A stretch of 64,000 bases of DNA from Erythrophleum ivorense (Eukaryota; Streptophyta; Magnoliopsida; Fabales; Fabaceae). Below, piece by piece: positions 34,594 to 45,437 of the stretch; position 1 is the stretch's first letter; every line of letters begins with the position of its first letter. Location: the NCBI GenBank assembly GCA_026724425.1, contig JAIUCV010000001.1, positions 9,344,556-9,408,555 on the forward strand, in the 5' to 3' direction. The notes under the pieces were generated by a model, which was not told where the DNA came from, made no database searches, and worked only from the letters and a program-made list of their open reading frames with translations. A program made the position numbers and the translations under genes.

Positions 34594-34936
34594 ATGGAGA
34601 AACAAAACAAGTCAAGTTCTGGTTATTTAGACCCAAGTTCCTTAGCAAATTGGGGCAGTGAGAATTTCAATCAGGCAATGGATTTCAATAACAACCCAGT
34701 TCCATTAAATCAAATCCCAGATTTCATATCAATTCCCCCTTATATGGTACCTCAATATCGTCAGGCAGACCAAGAGGTAAAGGATTCATTTTCACCCCTC
34801 AATTATTTCAATTTCTCCTCACCTTCTTTTTTTCTTCTTTTTTATATCTATCAACTATTTTGACTAGATTTTCGCCACACCATTTTCTCATACAGCAAGG
34901 GAAAAGATTTTACACCACTAGGCCCGATACCTTCCT

Positions 34937-34970
<34 letters not shown>

Positions 34971-37470
34971 GACACGCACACATAATAAACACAAATTTCT
35001 TAAAAATTCTGATGCATTTGGGTTTTCTCATGCGAAAGCAGAAGGAGGCTGTACAACTATTTTGGCAGCAGCAAATTTTTGAGATACAAAACGCTGAAGG
35101 TTCTTTATTTTTCACAAATCACACACACGTATTCAGATTATTACTTTTGACCCATTGGGTACTTGAATTTATGTAAAATTGTATAGAAGTCTAAGTTAAT
35201 TAACCACTTAATTTTATGATCTGGTTCTCTACGATGTACTTAGCGATTAAGGGCCAACAACAGTTGCCTCTAGCTCGTATCAAGAGGATAATGAAAGCTG
35301 ACAAGGAAGTGCAGGTTTGGAGCTTTCTTTTTTTTTTTTTTTTGGTCTCTTTGTTTTGTTCACTTCTCCATTTTTTTCTCATATATTTGTTCTTAATATC
35401 AATATATTAATATATACAGTTAAATTTCAATTGAGATAATGTTAGCAAACAAGCATATCATTAATTAGCATATCAACAATTAATAGAGAGAGATTTAGTT
35501 CTTAGTAATATAGCTATATCTTTTTTGAGTAAATTACATTATTCTTTTCATAGGTTTGACTAAATTATATCTGATCCTCTTTTGTTTCAATTAATAATAC
35601 ATTCAGCTACTCTAACTTTTTGATATATTGCAGAAAATTTTTCTTCAATTTATTTTTTGTAAAAGAAATTCAATTTTTTGTGCAATTTGTTATTGTAAAA
35701 GAAACACATATTACATAAAAAAGTTAATTTTATTGACAAACAATAAATTGAAAAAGAATTGAATGTAATTTTCAAACTGAAAGGGTCTCTCGCTCTCTCT
35801 CTTTAACACACACACACAGAGAAGCCAAATCTATGAGTAATATAACGTAATTTGTTATATCTTTGTGAAAATATTGCGTAATAACGACAAGATTTTGAAG
35901 CCTAGTCAAATTTTAGTTGTGTAATAACAAAGTTACAAGCCAATTTTTAAGGACCGTTTGGATTCATTTTGAATTTTTGTTTAATTTGAAACAGCTCTTT
36001 TTTAATTTTTAAATGGATTTTCAAAAGGAGTGCTATGAGAGAAAAGTAACTTGTATTGAGCAAAATTAATTGATAAGGTCCTTTATCAATATTTATGTTT
36101 GTCAGTTCTTTTAAAAAATGCTTTACTGTTAAATTACTTAAAAAAATATTTAAGAGGATAGATAAAAAAGATTAAGTGTAAATATGAAATTAATGATTGT
36201 GAATGGCAATATGATTGTCTTCAAAAAATAATATTTTGCTTCTACTTTTGCTACAAAGGAGAAGCTTCAACTTATTTTTTTGCTTTCTTCTTACACTACA
36301 AAAATCTGCCTTTGCTATCATTCAGAAACAATTTATTTTTTCTAAAAAAGAAAATGGCGCAAACACCTCATTTAATCAAAATAGTACTATCTTTTTTTTT
36401 TTAAAAGTAGGTTATTCTCTTCTGAAAGCTTGGCTAAACAAGCTACAATTCTTTAAAAAAGAGAAATCAATGGTGTCATTTTTTTTAAATGAAAAGCTGG
36501 TGATATTTTTTTATTGAAAGTCATAAAAAGGAAGGGTACATGTCACACAGCCAGGTGGATCATATGTCCAAATACAATCACCGGTAAAAGTTTATGAATA
36601 TTGATCTAGCTTATGAGCCATAGACAATTCTTTTAAATTATATTAAGTGATGTCATTAGCTATAATTAAAAAAAAGCATTATTCCCAAATTTTTTTTTAA
36701 AAATAATTGATCATAAAAAATGAGTTAAGTTTTAAATTATATTAATTGGTTTTACCTCAATGAGTGATTTTGCAAGACTGCTTTGTTTTTTGTTTCTACA
36801 TTATATTGTGTGGTAAGCAGATGATCAGTACAGAAACTCCACTGGTGCTTGCAAAAGCATGTGAGATTTTCATACAAGAGCTCAGCCTTCGTGCTTGGAT
36901 GCGCACCGAACAGAACAAGAGGCGCACAATTCACCGCTGTGACATTGCTGAGGCCATTAATCAAACTGACGTCCTTGATTTCTTAGCTGATGTTGTTCCA
37001 TTGGACCATCCCCATCACTCTGCTATTGCTCGTCATCATCACAACAAGGTCATCTCTTTCTTCTCCTTCTCCTTCTCCTTCTTCTTCTTCTTCTTCTTCT
37101 TCTTCTATGTCATTGACATTCACGTACGGTATGCTTAATTATCAGGAAAAGGATACTGAAAAATTTGAAGGAACTGTTCAAGTTACCCAACCCTATAGTG
37201 CTCTAATTATGAAATATCCTATGATGAATATGGACACTGTGAGTAATGGAATAATTTGTATATGTTGAACTCTACTGTATATTAATTGAATCTTTGTGAG
37301 AAAATTATGGTATTTTAAGTCATTTTCTCTTAAGTAACTTGAGTGAATGGTTTTCTTCTCTTGTATTTACTTTACAGGATGAGAGTGCAAGTAGCCAACA
37401 CTTCTCTCAGCCGATGCAGCCACCATTTGAGCCCTCTTCTCAATTTCCCTACAATTTCCATCCAAATTAA
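34594..37470 (+). CDS. Nuclear factor Y subunit C (NF-YC), six coding exons
   Basis: Exons, placed by GT-AG signals and kept frame: 34594-34776, 35042-35099, 35244-35314, 36821-37048, 37146-37238, 37378-37470; together 726 bases, 241 residues plus stop. Residues 1-61 are a polar N-terminus. The histone-fold core starts in exon 2 (LFWQQQIFEIQNAE) and continues with QQQLPLARIKRIMKADKEVQ in exon 3 and ISTETPLVLAKACEIFIQEL, RTEQNKRRTIHRCDIAEAI and DVLDFLADVVP in exon 4. These are the alpha-1 to alpha-C parts of NF-YC, which pairs with NF-YB and then NF-YA on CCAAT boxes in the nucleus. Several core positions differ from the canonical plant form (KEVQ for DEDVR, TETPLVL for AEAPVLF, HRCDIAEAI for QKNDIAAAI), so it is a divergent paralogue. 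The C-terminus is Q/P/F-rich. Intron 4 holds a CTT-type microsatellite. Confidence 0.93.
34935..34972. repeat. (TC)n(TA)n microsatellite in NF-YC intron 1
   Basis: Consecutive TC and TA dinucleotide runs lie in the first intron, away from both splice sites. Confidence 0.85.
37051..37107. repeat. CTT/CTC microsatellite at the NF-YC intron 4 donor side
   Basis: A pyrimidine trinucleotide run begins a few bases after the exon 4 donor (37049) and fills half of the short intron. Confidence 0.85.
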
Positions 37471-38212
37471 GGTTATTTTTTTAATTAATGTCACCTATCA
37501 TGAACTTTGAATGGATATAAAATTTTAGTCTTAGAGCAGTATTCTCTAAAAGAATCGAATTCAAGTTGTTAATATATATATATATATATACATACATACT
37601 TTTAACAATTGGACAATTTAATCCTCAAATGTTGTCAACACAAAATTAAAAACACACATATGCTATTTGAGCCAATTGACAAAGGCAGTAATGAGTAGGA
37701 ATAGAATACACAAGAATAATGAATGAACTGGAGGGATTCACTTTGCAATAAGCCTTTTAAACATAACGTACATGCCTTGAAAATAGCAACCAATCACAAA
37801 AAAAACTGAACTAATCTAAGCTACGTCCTAGAGACTTGGTAAGCTTATCGGATAATACCAAGTGCCAACTACCCCTGTTGACTCAGACAATAAGCAAAAT
37901 AGATTTATCTAACAATCCCTCCCTTAAACTAATATTTCTAATATTAGTTTAAATTAAACTTCCTATCTTGCAGAGTGCAAACTCTAAGCTTTTCTCTGAG
38001 CTTTTGAAATGTCACTAGTTTGAGTGCCTTAGTGAATATGTCTGCAACTTGTCTTCAGTTCTACAATAAACTAAGTTAATTTCTTCATCTATTGTAAGGT
38101 CCCTCAGAAAATAATATCTCACATTGATCTGTTTACTCCCCCCATGTAGAATAGGATTTTTGGACAGCTTTATAGCTGAACTGTTATCACAATAGATGAG
38201 TGTTGGTCCCTG

Positions 38213-40646
38213 TTACTTGAAACGAACTTCTTCAAGAATATTTCTTAACCAAATTGCTTGACAAGTACATGCTGAGGTTGCTACAAACTCTGCTTTAGTT
38301 GTGGGTAAGGTAACAATAGGCTGCTTTCTTGAAGACCATGAAATAGCTCCTGATCCCATCATAAAGACGTAACCAGATATACTCTTCCTATCATCTAGAT
38401 CCCCTACATAGTCACTATCAGTAAACCCCACTAAATCTAATTTTTCTCCTCTTTTGTACCATATACCATAATTAGGTGTGCCTTGCAAATATAAGAATCC
38501 TCTTTGCTGCCAGTAGGTGTATTTCTATTGGAAACTCCATGAATCTACTAATTGAGCTGACAGCTTGCATTATATCTAGCCTTGTAGTGGTAAGATACAT
38601 TAAGCTTCCCACAATCTGCTTATAAAAGGTGCTGTCAACACTTCTCCCATCATAATCTTTTACAAGTTTTAGACCTACTTTTGCTGGTGTTTTAACTAGA
38701 TTGCATCCTTTCATTTGAAACTTGCTTAGTATTTCTTGGACATATTTTCTTTGATAGATAAAAATACCTACTTTTGATTGAATAACCTCTATGCCAAGAA
38801 AATATCGCATCCTACCAAGATTAGACATATCAAATTCTGCCATCATAGACTTTTTAAACTTATCAAGCATGGCCTTATTATTTCCAGTGTATAGTAAGTC
38901 ATCAACATATAAGAAGACTAACAATATTCTCCCATCATGAAATTTCATAAAGAGTGTATGTTCATAAGGACATTTATGAAATCTTTCCTTAAGAAAATAG
39001 GCTTCAATGCGATTGCACTAAGCCTGTGGGGCTTGGTTAAGTCCATACAAAACCCTTTTAAGTCTATACACTTTATGTTCTTCTCCAACTTTAACATAGC
39101 TAGGGGGTTGTTTAATAAATACCTGTTCCTTTAATTCTCCATGCAAGAAAGTTGACTTGACATCTAATTGAAGAATAGGCCATGAGTTTTTTGTTGCCAA
39201 AGCAATGACCATTCTGATTGTATTGTGCCTAGCAACAGGAGCAAATACTTCCTTGTAATCAATGTCAAATTCTTGCTTGTAACATTTGGCAACCAATCGA
39301 GCCTTGCATTTCTCAACTTCTCCATTTTCCTTTAGTTTTGTCTTATAAACCCACTTCACATCAATTGGTTTCTGCCTTTTTGGAAGTTCAGTTAGCTCCT
39401 AAGTCTTATTTCTCTCTATAGTAGCAATTTCATCATCCATTACTTGCCTCCACTTTGATTCTTTCACTGCTTCTTCAGAGAACACTGGGTCACAATTTGC
39501 AAACAGGGCAAAGTGCACAAGTGGATCTTCGGATTGATCAACTCCTATCACTTTATAATCACGTATCCATGTGGGCCTCCTCCTACTCTGTGGTGGTCTT
39601 AGCTCTCTTTAGATACTGGTAATTCTTGAGCTATAATTTGCTCATTTTGTACAATAGTTAGGGACTGTTATTCCACTCCATTTTCTTCTTCAAGATCTAT
39701 AAGAATTTATTGTTGTGCTGCACCTTTATTCCACTACTAGAAACTTTCTTCATTAAACATGACATCACGAGTTATCACAATTTTCTTAGTATTAGGATTA
39801 TACAATTTATAAGCCTTTGAATGATCACTAATACCCAAAAAGATACATTTCTCTCATTTGCTATCCAGTTTCCTTCTCTGCTCATCTGGAATATGGCCAA
39901 AAGCAATACATCCAAAAATTTTAAAGTGACTTACATTTGGCTTCCTTTTAGTCCATGCCTTTTCAGGTGTTTTGTTTTGAACAGCTGAGGTTGAACTCCT
40001 ATTCAGTATGTGAATACTCCAGTTGACAGCTTCTGGCCAGAATATTTTTGAGACTTTGCTGCAATAGACTTTTCACCATATTCATGATTGTGCGATTTTT
40101 TCTTTCACACACACCATTTTATTGTGGTGTGTAGGCAGTGGTCAGTTGTCTTTTGATGCCTTCTTTTTCACAAGAATTCACAAATTCATGTGAATTGTAC
40201 TCTCCTCCATGATCTGATCGCAGCACTTGAATTTGGTTTCCTGCCTCCTTTTCCACCATGGCCTTGTAGCTTTTGAAAGCCATAAAAGCCTTTGATTTTT
40301 CCTGTAAGAAGTAGACCCAAGTTTTTCTACTTAAGTAATCAATAAAAGTTATAAAGTATCGTTTACCTCCGTTTAAAGTAGGAGTGATTGGCCCAGAGAC
40401 GTTAGAGTGTACAATCTCCAACAACTTCGATGCTCTCTGAGTTTTTCTTTTTGAGAATGGCTCTCTATGTTGTTTGCTAACAACACATTCTTCACATACC
40501 TTTGAGGTATTGGAGAAATGTGAAAGGCTAGCAACTATATCCTTTTGTTGAAGTGTTCTTAGACCCCCCAAAACTAAGGTGACCATACCGATAGTGCCAA
40601 AGCCAGGCTTGATCAACCAACTTTGCTGCAAAGCAAGACTGATCAA
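38213..40646 (-). pseudogene. Copia 2 pol relic (integrase, RT, RNase H)
   Basis: Integrase: CEECVVSKQHREPFSKRK at about 40505, then the core with YFITFIDYLSRKTWVYF and RSDHGGEYNSHEF, so two of the three DDE residues are visible; a stop follows TTAYTPQ at 40119. RT: KWVYKTKLKENGEVEK and CYKQEFDIDYKEVFAPVARH (39359 downward), LDVKSTFLHGELKEQV, and FLYVDDLLYTGN near 38910, whose YVDD catalytic box is intact. RNase H: FTDSDYVGDLDDRKSISGYV and KAEFVATS at 38435-38270, close to the 3' LTR. Stops and frame changes separate the blocks. Confidence 0.88.
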
Positions 40647-41090
40647 TGCTGTTGAGATGAAGAGGGAACATTCTATTTATTGTCATTGGGACCCGAGCAA
40701 TTATACCTAATTTGTCATCTTAAATTCAACATACTCCTCCTTTAATGATACTTTCATAGCCCTTTTCTTGTAGCTAACCAATACTCAGCAGATTGGTCTT
40801 TAATTTTGGTACAAAGAGAACATTAGTAATGCTTTGAGTAACATTACTTTTAGTCTAAATGAGAACTTGCCCCTTTCCCATCACTGAGATCTTGGAGTTG
40901 TCACCAAATTTCACAGTGTCTCTAAATGATTCATCTACAGTGGAAAATATTGACTTATTGCCACTTATATGATTGCTACAGCTTCTCCATCTTCATGACA
41001 CACCATCAGTAGGGTTTTTTCCTCTTCTTTTCCTGCAAAATTCAATTTCTCTCCTTCATTTTTGGATAAGTTAGTGCGACATTCAGATTT

Positions 41091-41934
41091 TTAATGTCCA
41101 TATTTGTGGCATTGATAACATTCCACATTGGATTTATCTTCTGTTCGTAGTTGTTTGGAGGTTATAAGTGATCCACCGTGTCCTCTCCTTCTTCCTTGGA
41201 ATTGATAGTCTTGATCCTGATTATTTTCTTGTTGACTATTATTTCTTCTGCCTCTTCTTCTACCTTGGCCTCTATTTTTGCCGTCCCCTTTATTCTTTGA
41301 GTGATTGTTTGTGGAAGCTTGTAATACTCGTTCCTCATAATCTTGTTGTTTGAACTTCTGTTCATGAACCATTAGTGAGCTTTGTAGTTCATCAACATTC
41401 CTAAATTCTTCAATGGCATAGACAACAAAATTAAATTTTGGTGTTAAGGATTGAAGAATGTTTTTCAATGACAGTAACATCTTCCATCTTATCTTCGTAA
41501 ATTCGCATCTTGTTGACAATTGTCATTACATGAGAGAAATAATCTAAAATTGATTCTTATGATTTCATCCGAATTGTTTCAAACTCCAAGCATAGAGCTT
41601 GGAGCTGTTGCCTCCTTGCTCTAGAAGACCCTTGATATTTCTTCTTCATTGAATCCCAAATGTCTTTGGAGGTTTCTTTACAGAGAATGGTCTCCATGAT
41701 CATTCAGTCTATGGCTTGGAATAGGTAGTTCTTTGCTTTTAGATCCTGCAACTTTATGGCTTCTATTTTTGCCTTTTGTGCATTAGATGCATTTGCTGTT
41801 GGTTCTGGGATGTCATTCGAAATAACCTGCCAGTACTCATTTGATTGTAAGAAATTCCCCATCAGCATGCTCCACTGATCGTAGTGACCATCAAACCGAG
41901 GAATTGCTGGCTGAACAAAAGTTTCGGTGGCCAT
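41091..41934 (-). pseudogene. Copia 2 gag relic
   Basis: The start is the ATG at 41934: MATETFVQPAIPRFDGHYDQ, the common beginning of a copia gag of the RE/Tork-like kind, with W near residue 22. A stop at about 41706 ends the first segment. A later segment ends in an RG-rich linker (about 41280-41200) and a zinc knuckle NVECYQCHKYGH near 41125, truncated by a stop. Confidence 0.8.
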
Positions 41935-42510
41935 TATCTCTCCTTTTTCTCGTGTGGCTGTTTCCTTGTTTCAACAAGCTGGTGCTACTGCAAAAAGAAA
42001 TAGAGCAAGTGAAATAGAAAGAAAGAAAAGCTACTGCTTGCTCTATCTCACTTATGGGCACACTCTGACTGTTCTTTCTTGTGCCTTTTCTTCGCTCGCT
42101 CTTATTTTGGTTTTGGTTTTGTTTGTATTGGGGTTTCACACCTTGTGGCTCTGATACCACTAATAGAGGTAGAAGAGTAATGAGTAGGAATAGAATATAT
42201 GAGAATAATGAATGAGTTGGAGGGATTCACTTTATTCATCAGGCAATAAGCCTTTAAAATAAAACATACATGCCTTGAAAATGGCAACGAATCACAAAAA
42301 AATCTGAACTAATCTAAACTACTTCCTAAAGACTTGGTAAGCTTATCGGATAATACCAAGTGCCAAGTACCCTTGCTGACTCGAACAATAAGCAAAACAG
42401 ATTTATCTAACATCAATTATTTAATGTAAAATACCTTTTTTTTTTTTTTAGTTCTTTCTATTCTCTCATAATTTTCTATATATCTCACGCTCTCTTATTT
42501 GTCATTGCAG

Positions 42511-42700
42511 TTCCAAAATTGCATTCTGATGTGCGTGTAACCGGGTTGAATCAAGTTATACTGTGATGGAAACAACCTTAATCTTTGATTTGAAGCATCA
42601 GATGAACCATTTTTCTATTGTAACTGTTTTTGGTTCGACTGTATCTCCGAAACTTTTGAGTGAAAAAATAATTAGACATCTTTGTTATATAAATTTCCAA
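42511..42700 (+). other. Candidate 3'UTR end of the NF-YC gene
   Basis: This unique-looking stretch follows a splice-acceptor-like site (42501-42510) directly beyond the copia 2 target duplication. It has balanced composition, no long reading frame and ends in A/T-rich sequence suited to polyadenylation. It could be the terminal non-coding exon of NF-YC. Confidence 0.4.
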
Positions 42701-42760
42701 ATCAGCCATGGTGCTTTGTAAATATTTTATCTATAACTTTAAGGTAAAAATAACCAGTAG

Positions 42761-43015
42761 GTCTATTTGGTAATCCATTGTTGGTCTTAGAAAAAGGAGG
42801 AGAAGCAGAATTTGTTGTAAAGCTAAAAACCATTTGATATATAAAACGTTAGATATAGAAATAAATAAATAGAATGGAAGGAAAATAATTTTCATATTCA
42901 TACTTTACAAAATAATAAAAATAAATAATAATTATTAAATAATAATTATAAATATATAATAAACATTACATAAAACCGAAAAACAAAAAAGGATAATCAA
43001 ACAAGCTGTAAGAAT
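42761..43015. mobile_element. MITE-like AT-rich block
   Basis: A block begins ggtctatttggtaatcc and ends ggataatcaaacaagc, whose reverse complement matches the start at most positions. The interior is AT-rich and non-coding. Terminal repeats of this form are common in small hAT-related MITEs. No target duplication was confirmed. Confidence 0.35.
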
Positions 43016-44694
43016 TCGTGATACTAAGCAAAGGAAATCCACTCAATATAAAGAAGGGTTTGTTACACGCTTACGCCTCATTTGTTGCCAAGTGGCATAA
43101 CAGAAAAAGATCTAAAAACAAAAATAAACTCTCCATCGTGTCTTACTACAAAAATGCGCAGGACACCTAAATTAACTAACTAGCAATATACACAGCAATG
43201 AATAAAGAATTCGTATACGAAAAATTAAACACTTAATGTAAAATCATTAAGTCTTAACGGTTTTTGACCCAAATATTTATTTGGTAAATATCAAATAGTT
43301 TTCCATTTTTATGAGTTATTGTTGCTTTTATTGGTTATCACTTTTCTGACCAATCTTAATGATTACAGAATCCATAAGTGGTGTCGAAGCTATTCCCTCC
43401 GGTCTCATATATAAGAGATTTTTTTGAGATTTGATTTGGTCTTATATATAAAAAATAAACTATCATATTAATTACAGTATTTTAATTATGATTTTCATTA
43501 AATAAGTCATTCAAATTATAAATAGTGGTGGTTATTAATTTTAAGGAAAAAGTGCATATATTAAATAGGGGTATTTTTAAAAAATAATTTTTATTTGAGA
43601 CAAAATTAAGAAGATTAATTGCTTTTAACTAACTTTCTTAATACTCATAAATTAGTTATATGTTTCTTATATATGAGAATGGAGGTAGTATTTGCAAGAA
43701 GGTTCGGTTGTTAGAAGTTCAAGTAGAAATTTCAAACGTTGGAGTTGAAAATAAAGTAGAAGTTTGAAGCAAAACAGTTAGTCGAAGTATAGAATCTCAT
43801 TTTATTTTTCAAAAATAATATTTTTCAAAAAACTAAAATTTCAATTATCAATTTTAGACATTGTTATACTAAAAAATAAAAATTTAACAAAGATTGTGAT
43901 CGACTAATTAATTAAAAATTTAACTAAAATTGCAGCTACTTAGTCAAAAGTCTAAGGCAAAATTACAATTGCCTAGTTGGGAGTTTAAACAAAATTCTAG
44001 CTAAGGGTCCCAACCAAGATTACATTTGCTTAATCAAGAATCCAACCAAGATTACAACATGTTATTCAAAGATAATTTTTTCTTTTATAAAAAAGTAAAT
44101 TTTCAATTTTATCAATTTTAGGCATAAAAATATTTTTTTCTTCGTTTGGAAAGTAATTGCTTACAAAGGAATCTTTGCAAAATAAACAAGTTTGAAGATT
44201 TGAAATTCCCGTTTTTTGACATACGCGGTATTTTATATTTAATAATTAATTATATCATAATTAAAAAATATAATATTTTCCAAAACGTAACATCATGCTT
44301 CAAAAAGAAGTTCGAGTTTCTCAAATTCATAACCATTCCCAGTGCCGCAAGCCCAAGTGGTCATCTACGTGACAAATAGCAGTCCATGAGGGTGACACGT
44401 TGTGAAATAAACAACCATTTCGTCGGCCTCTGTTAAATTACTGATGATGTTATAATAGAAGTTTAATAATTCAAATTTTTGTCTTTAATTAATTTTTTTA
44501 CTAATTAAGAGTTTTGTGAGGGAAAAAGAATATTATTTAATTAGTATAAAAAATATAAGAGGCAGAAAGTAATATCTAATTGAATTTTTCAGAATATTTT
44601 TTTAACTTAAAAGTTAACTTGAAGAGATTTTGATATTTATATTTTATTTAATTAGACTCTCTCGTCTTTCAAAGCTATAAAGTAAGATGTCTTT
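43016..44694. other. Intergenic stretch without a recognisable gene
   Basis: AT-rich sequence with no coding or transposon signal that could be supported. Short direct repeats around cctaagtggg-like and ccaagattaca motifs near 43980-44060 are the only pattern seen. Confidence 0.5.
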
Positions 44695-45144
44695 TACTAC
44701 CCAACAAAAAAATAAAAAAAATTTTAGTCACAATTATTTTGGAACTTAGCCATAGTTTTAATTACAACTAGTGGATTTGGCCCAGTTTCCAAATTTGAAG
44801 CTGATTCGTCCACAACGATAGATTTAGTCATGGTTTTTGAAAGCCATGATTGTCCTTTGGTTTAATTGTGATTTTGCAATGACAATTAAACTAAGGTGGC
44901 GATTGTAAAATCACAACTAATAAAATTGTAGTTAAACCAGAATTTTTTAGTAGCAATTTACATTGATGCTTAATTATTTTTTAAATCCAACAACTTATAC
45001 ATTAATTGCCTTAAACCTTTTTTTTTCATGAAAAATTCCTTGGTTATAAAATGATATAAACCTGCAAATAAGTATAGAAGCAAAAGAAGGTTGAAACTTT
45101 GGAAACAATGACCAAGATACAATTTATAGAAATACCAAATAACA

Positions 45145-45437
45145 TGAAATACAGGATGTTTAATAATATCAAAGTTCTCGTAACTGTATGAATTTTGTAC
45201 GTGCAAGGTTTCCACTAGCATTCGAGAACTAAATGGTAAGTAAAATAGGTGAGTTTTCTTTGGATCCTTGGTAACAAATCTTTTATTAGCTTCCATCAGC
45301 TTCATCAACCATCCCTCTTAGAATGATATATATTCCCTTAAGAAATGGTGAATGCAAGTGGGTTTTGCTCCTTCTCTACATATATACACTTTGAGAGTCT
45401 CTTCCATTAATTCATAGCTCTTGAAAATTAGACACAT
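45145..45437 (-). pseudogene. GT47 (exostosin-like) glycosyltransferase fragment
   Basis: From 45437 the minus strand reads FKSYELMEETLKVYICREG, then after a stop EGWLMKLMEANKRFVTKDP and KKTHLFYLPFSSRMLVETL. This is the N-terminal part of the exostosin domain of plant GT47 proteins (the At5g03795-like group), Golgi membrane enzymes of cell-wall polysaccharide synthesis. About 95 residues remain of a family usually 450-500 long; the frame has one stop, and the match ends after about residue HVQNS, possibly at an exon edge. The fragment lies 190 bp from a CACTA-like end, which suggests capture by a transposon, though a plain degraded gene copy is possible. Confidence 0.82.

Larger units (their letters stand above)
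37677..42412 (-). mobile_element. Full-length, inactive Ty1/copia retrotransposon (copia 2)
   Basis: LTRs at 37677-37914 (3' LTR) and 42161-42412 (5' LTR) share long blocks such as gacttggtaagcttatcgga and agatttatctaaca. The primer-binding site complement ggctctgatacca is at 42147-42159. A purine tract, seen as its complement atccctccctt, follows 37914. Flanks ccaat (37672-37676) and tcaat (42413-42417) are a 5-bp target duplication with one change. Gag, integrase, RT and RNase H follow copia order on the minus strand. Many stops inactivate it. It starts about 200 bp after the NF-YC stop codon and is tail to tail with that gene. Its coding sequence is unlike copia 1, so it is a different family. 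Confidence 0.93.
37471..42510 (+). other. Probable 3'UTR intron of NF-YC containing copia 2
   Basis: One base after the stop codon is aag/gttattt, a possible donor at 37472. Beyond copia 2, a pyrimidine-rich tract leads to gtcattgcag (42501-42510), a good acceptor, followed by sequence that looks like a transcribed 3' end rather than repeat. The copia element would then lie inside one intron, transcribed in the opposite direction. This is inference from splice signals only. Confidence 0.45.

Noticed and set aside
36215..36517. 100-residue open frame in NF-YC intron 3
   Set aside because: Its content is poly-L/F/K from AT-rich sequence, it lies between good splice sites, and nothing links it to a protein family.
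36990..37268. Alternative frame with a poly-serine run over NF-YC exon 4 and intron 4
   Set aside because: The serine run is the CTT microsatellite of intron 4; the histone-fold frame with splicing explains the region better.
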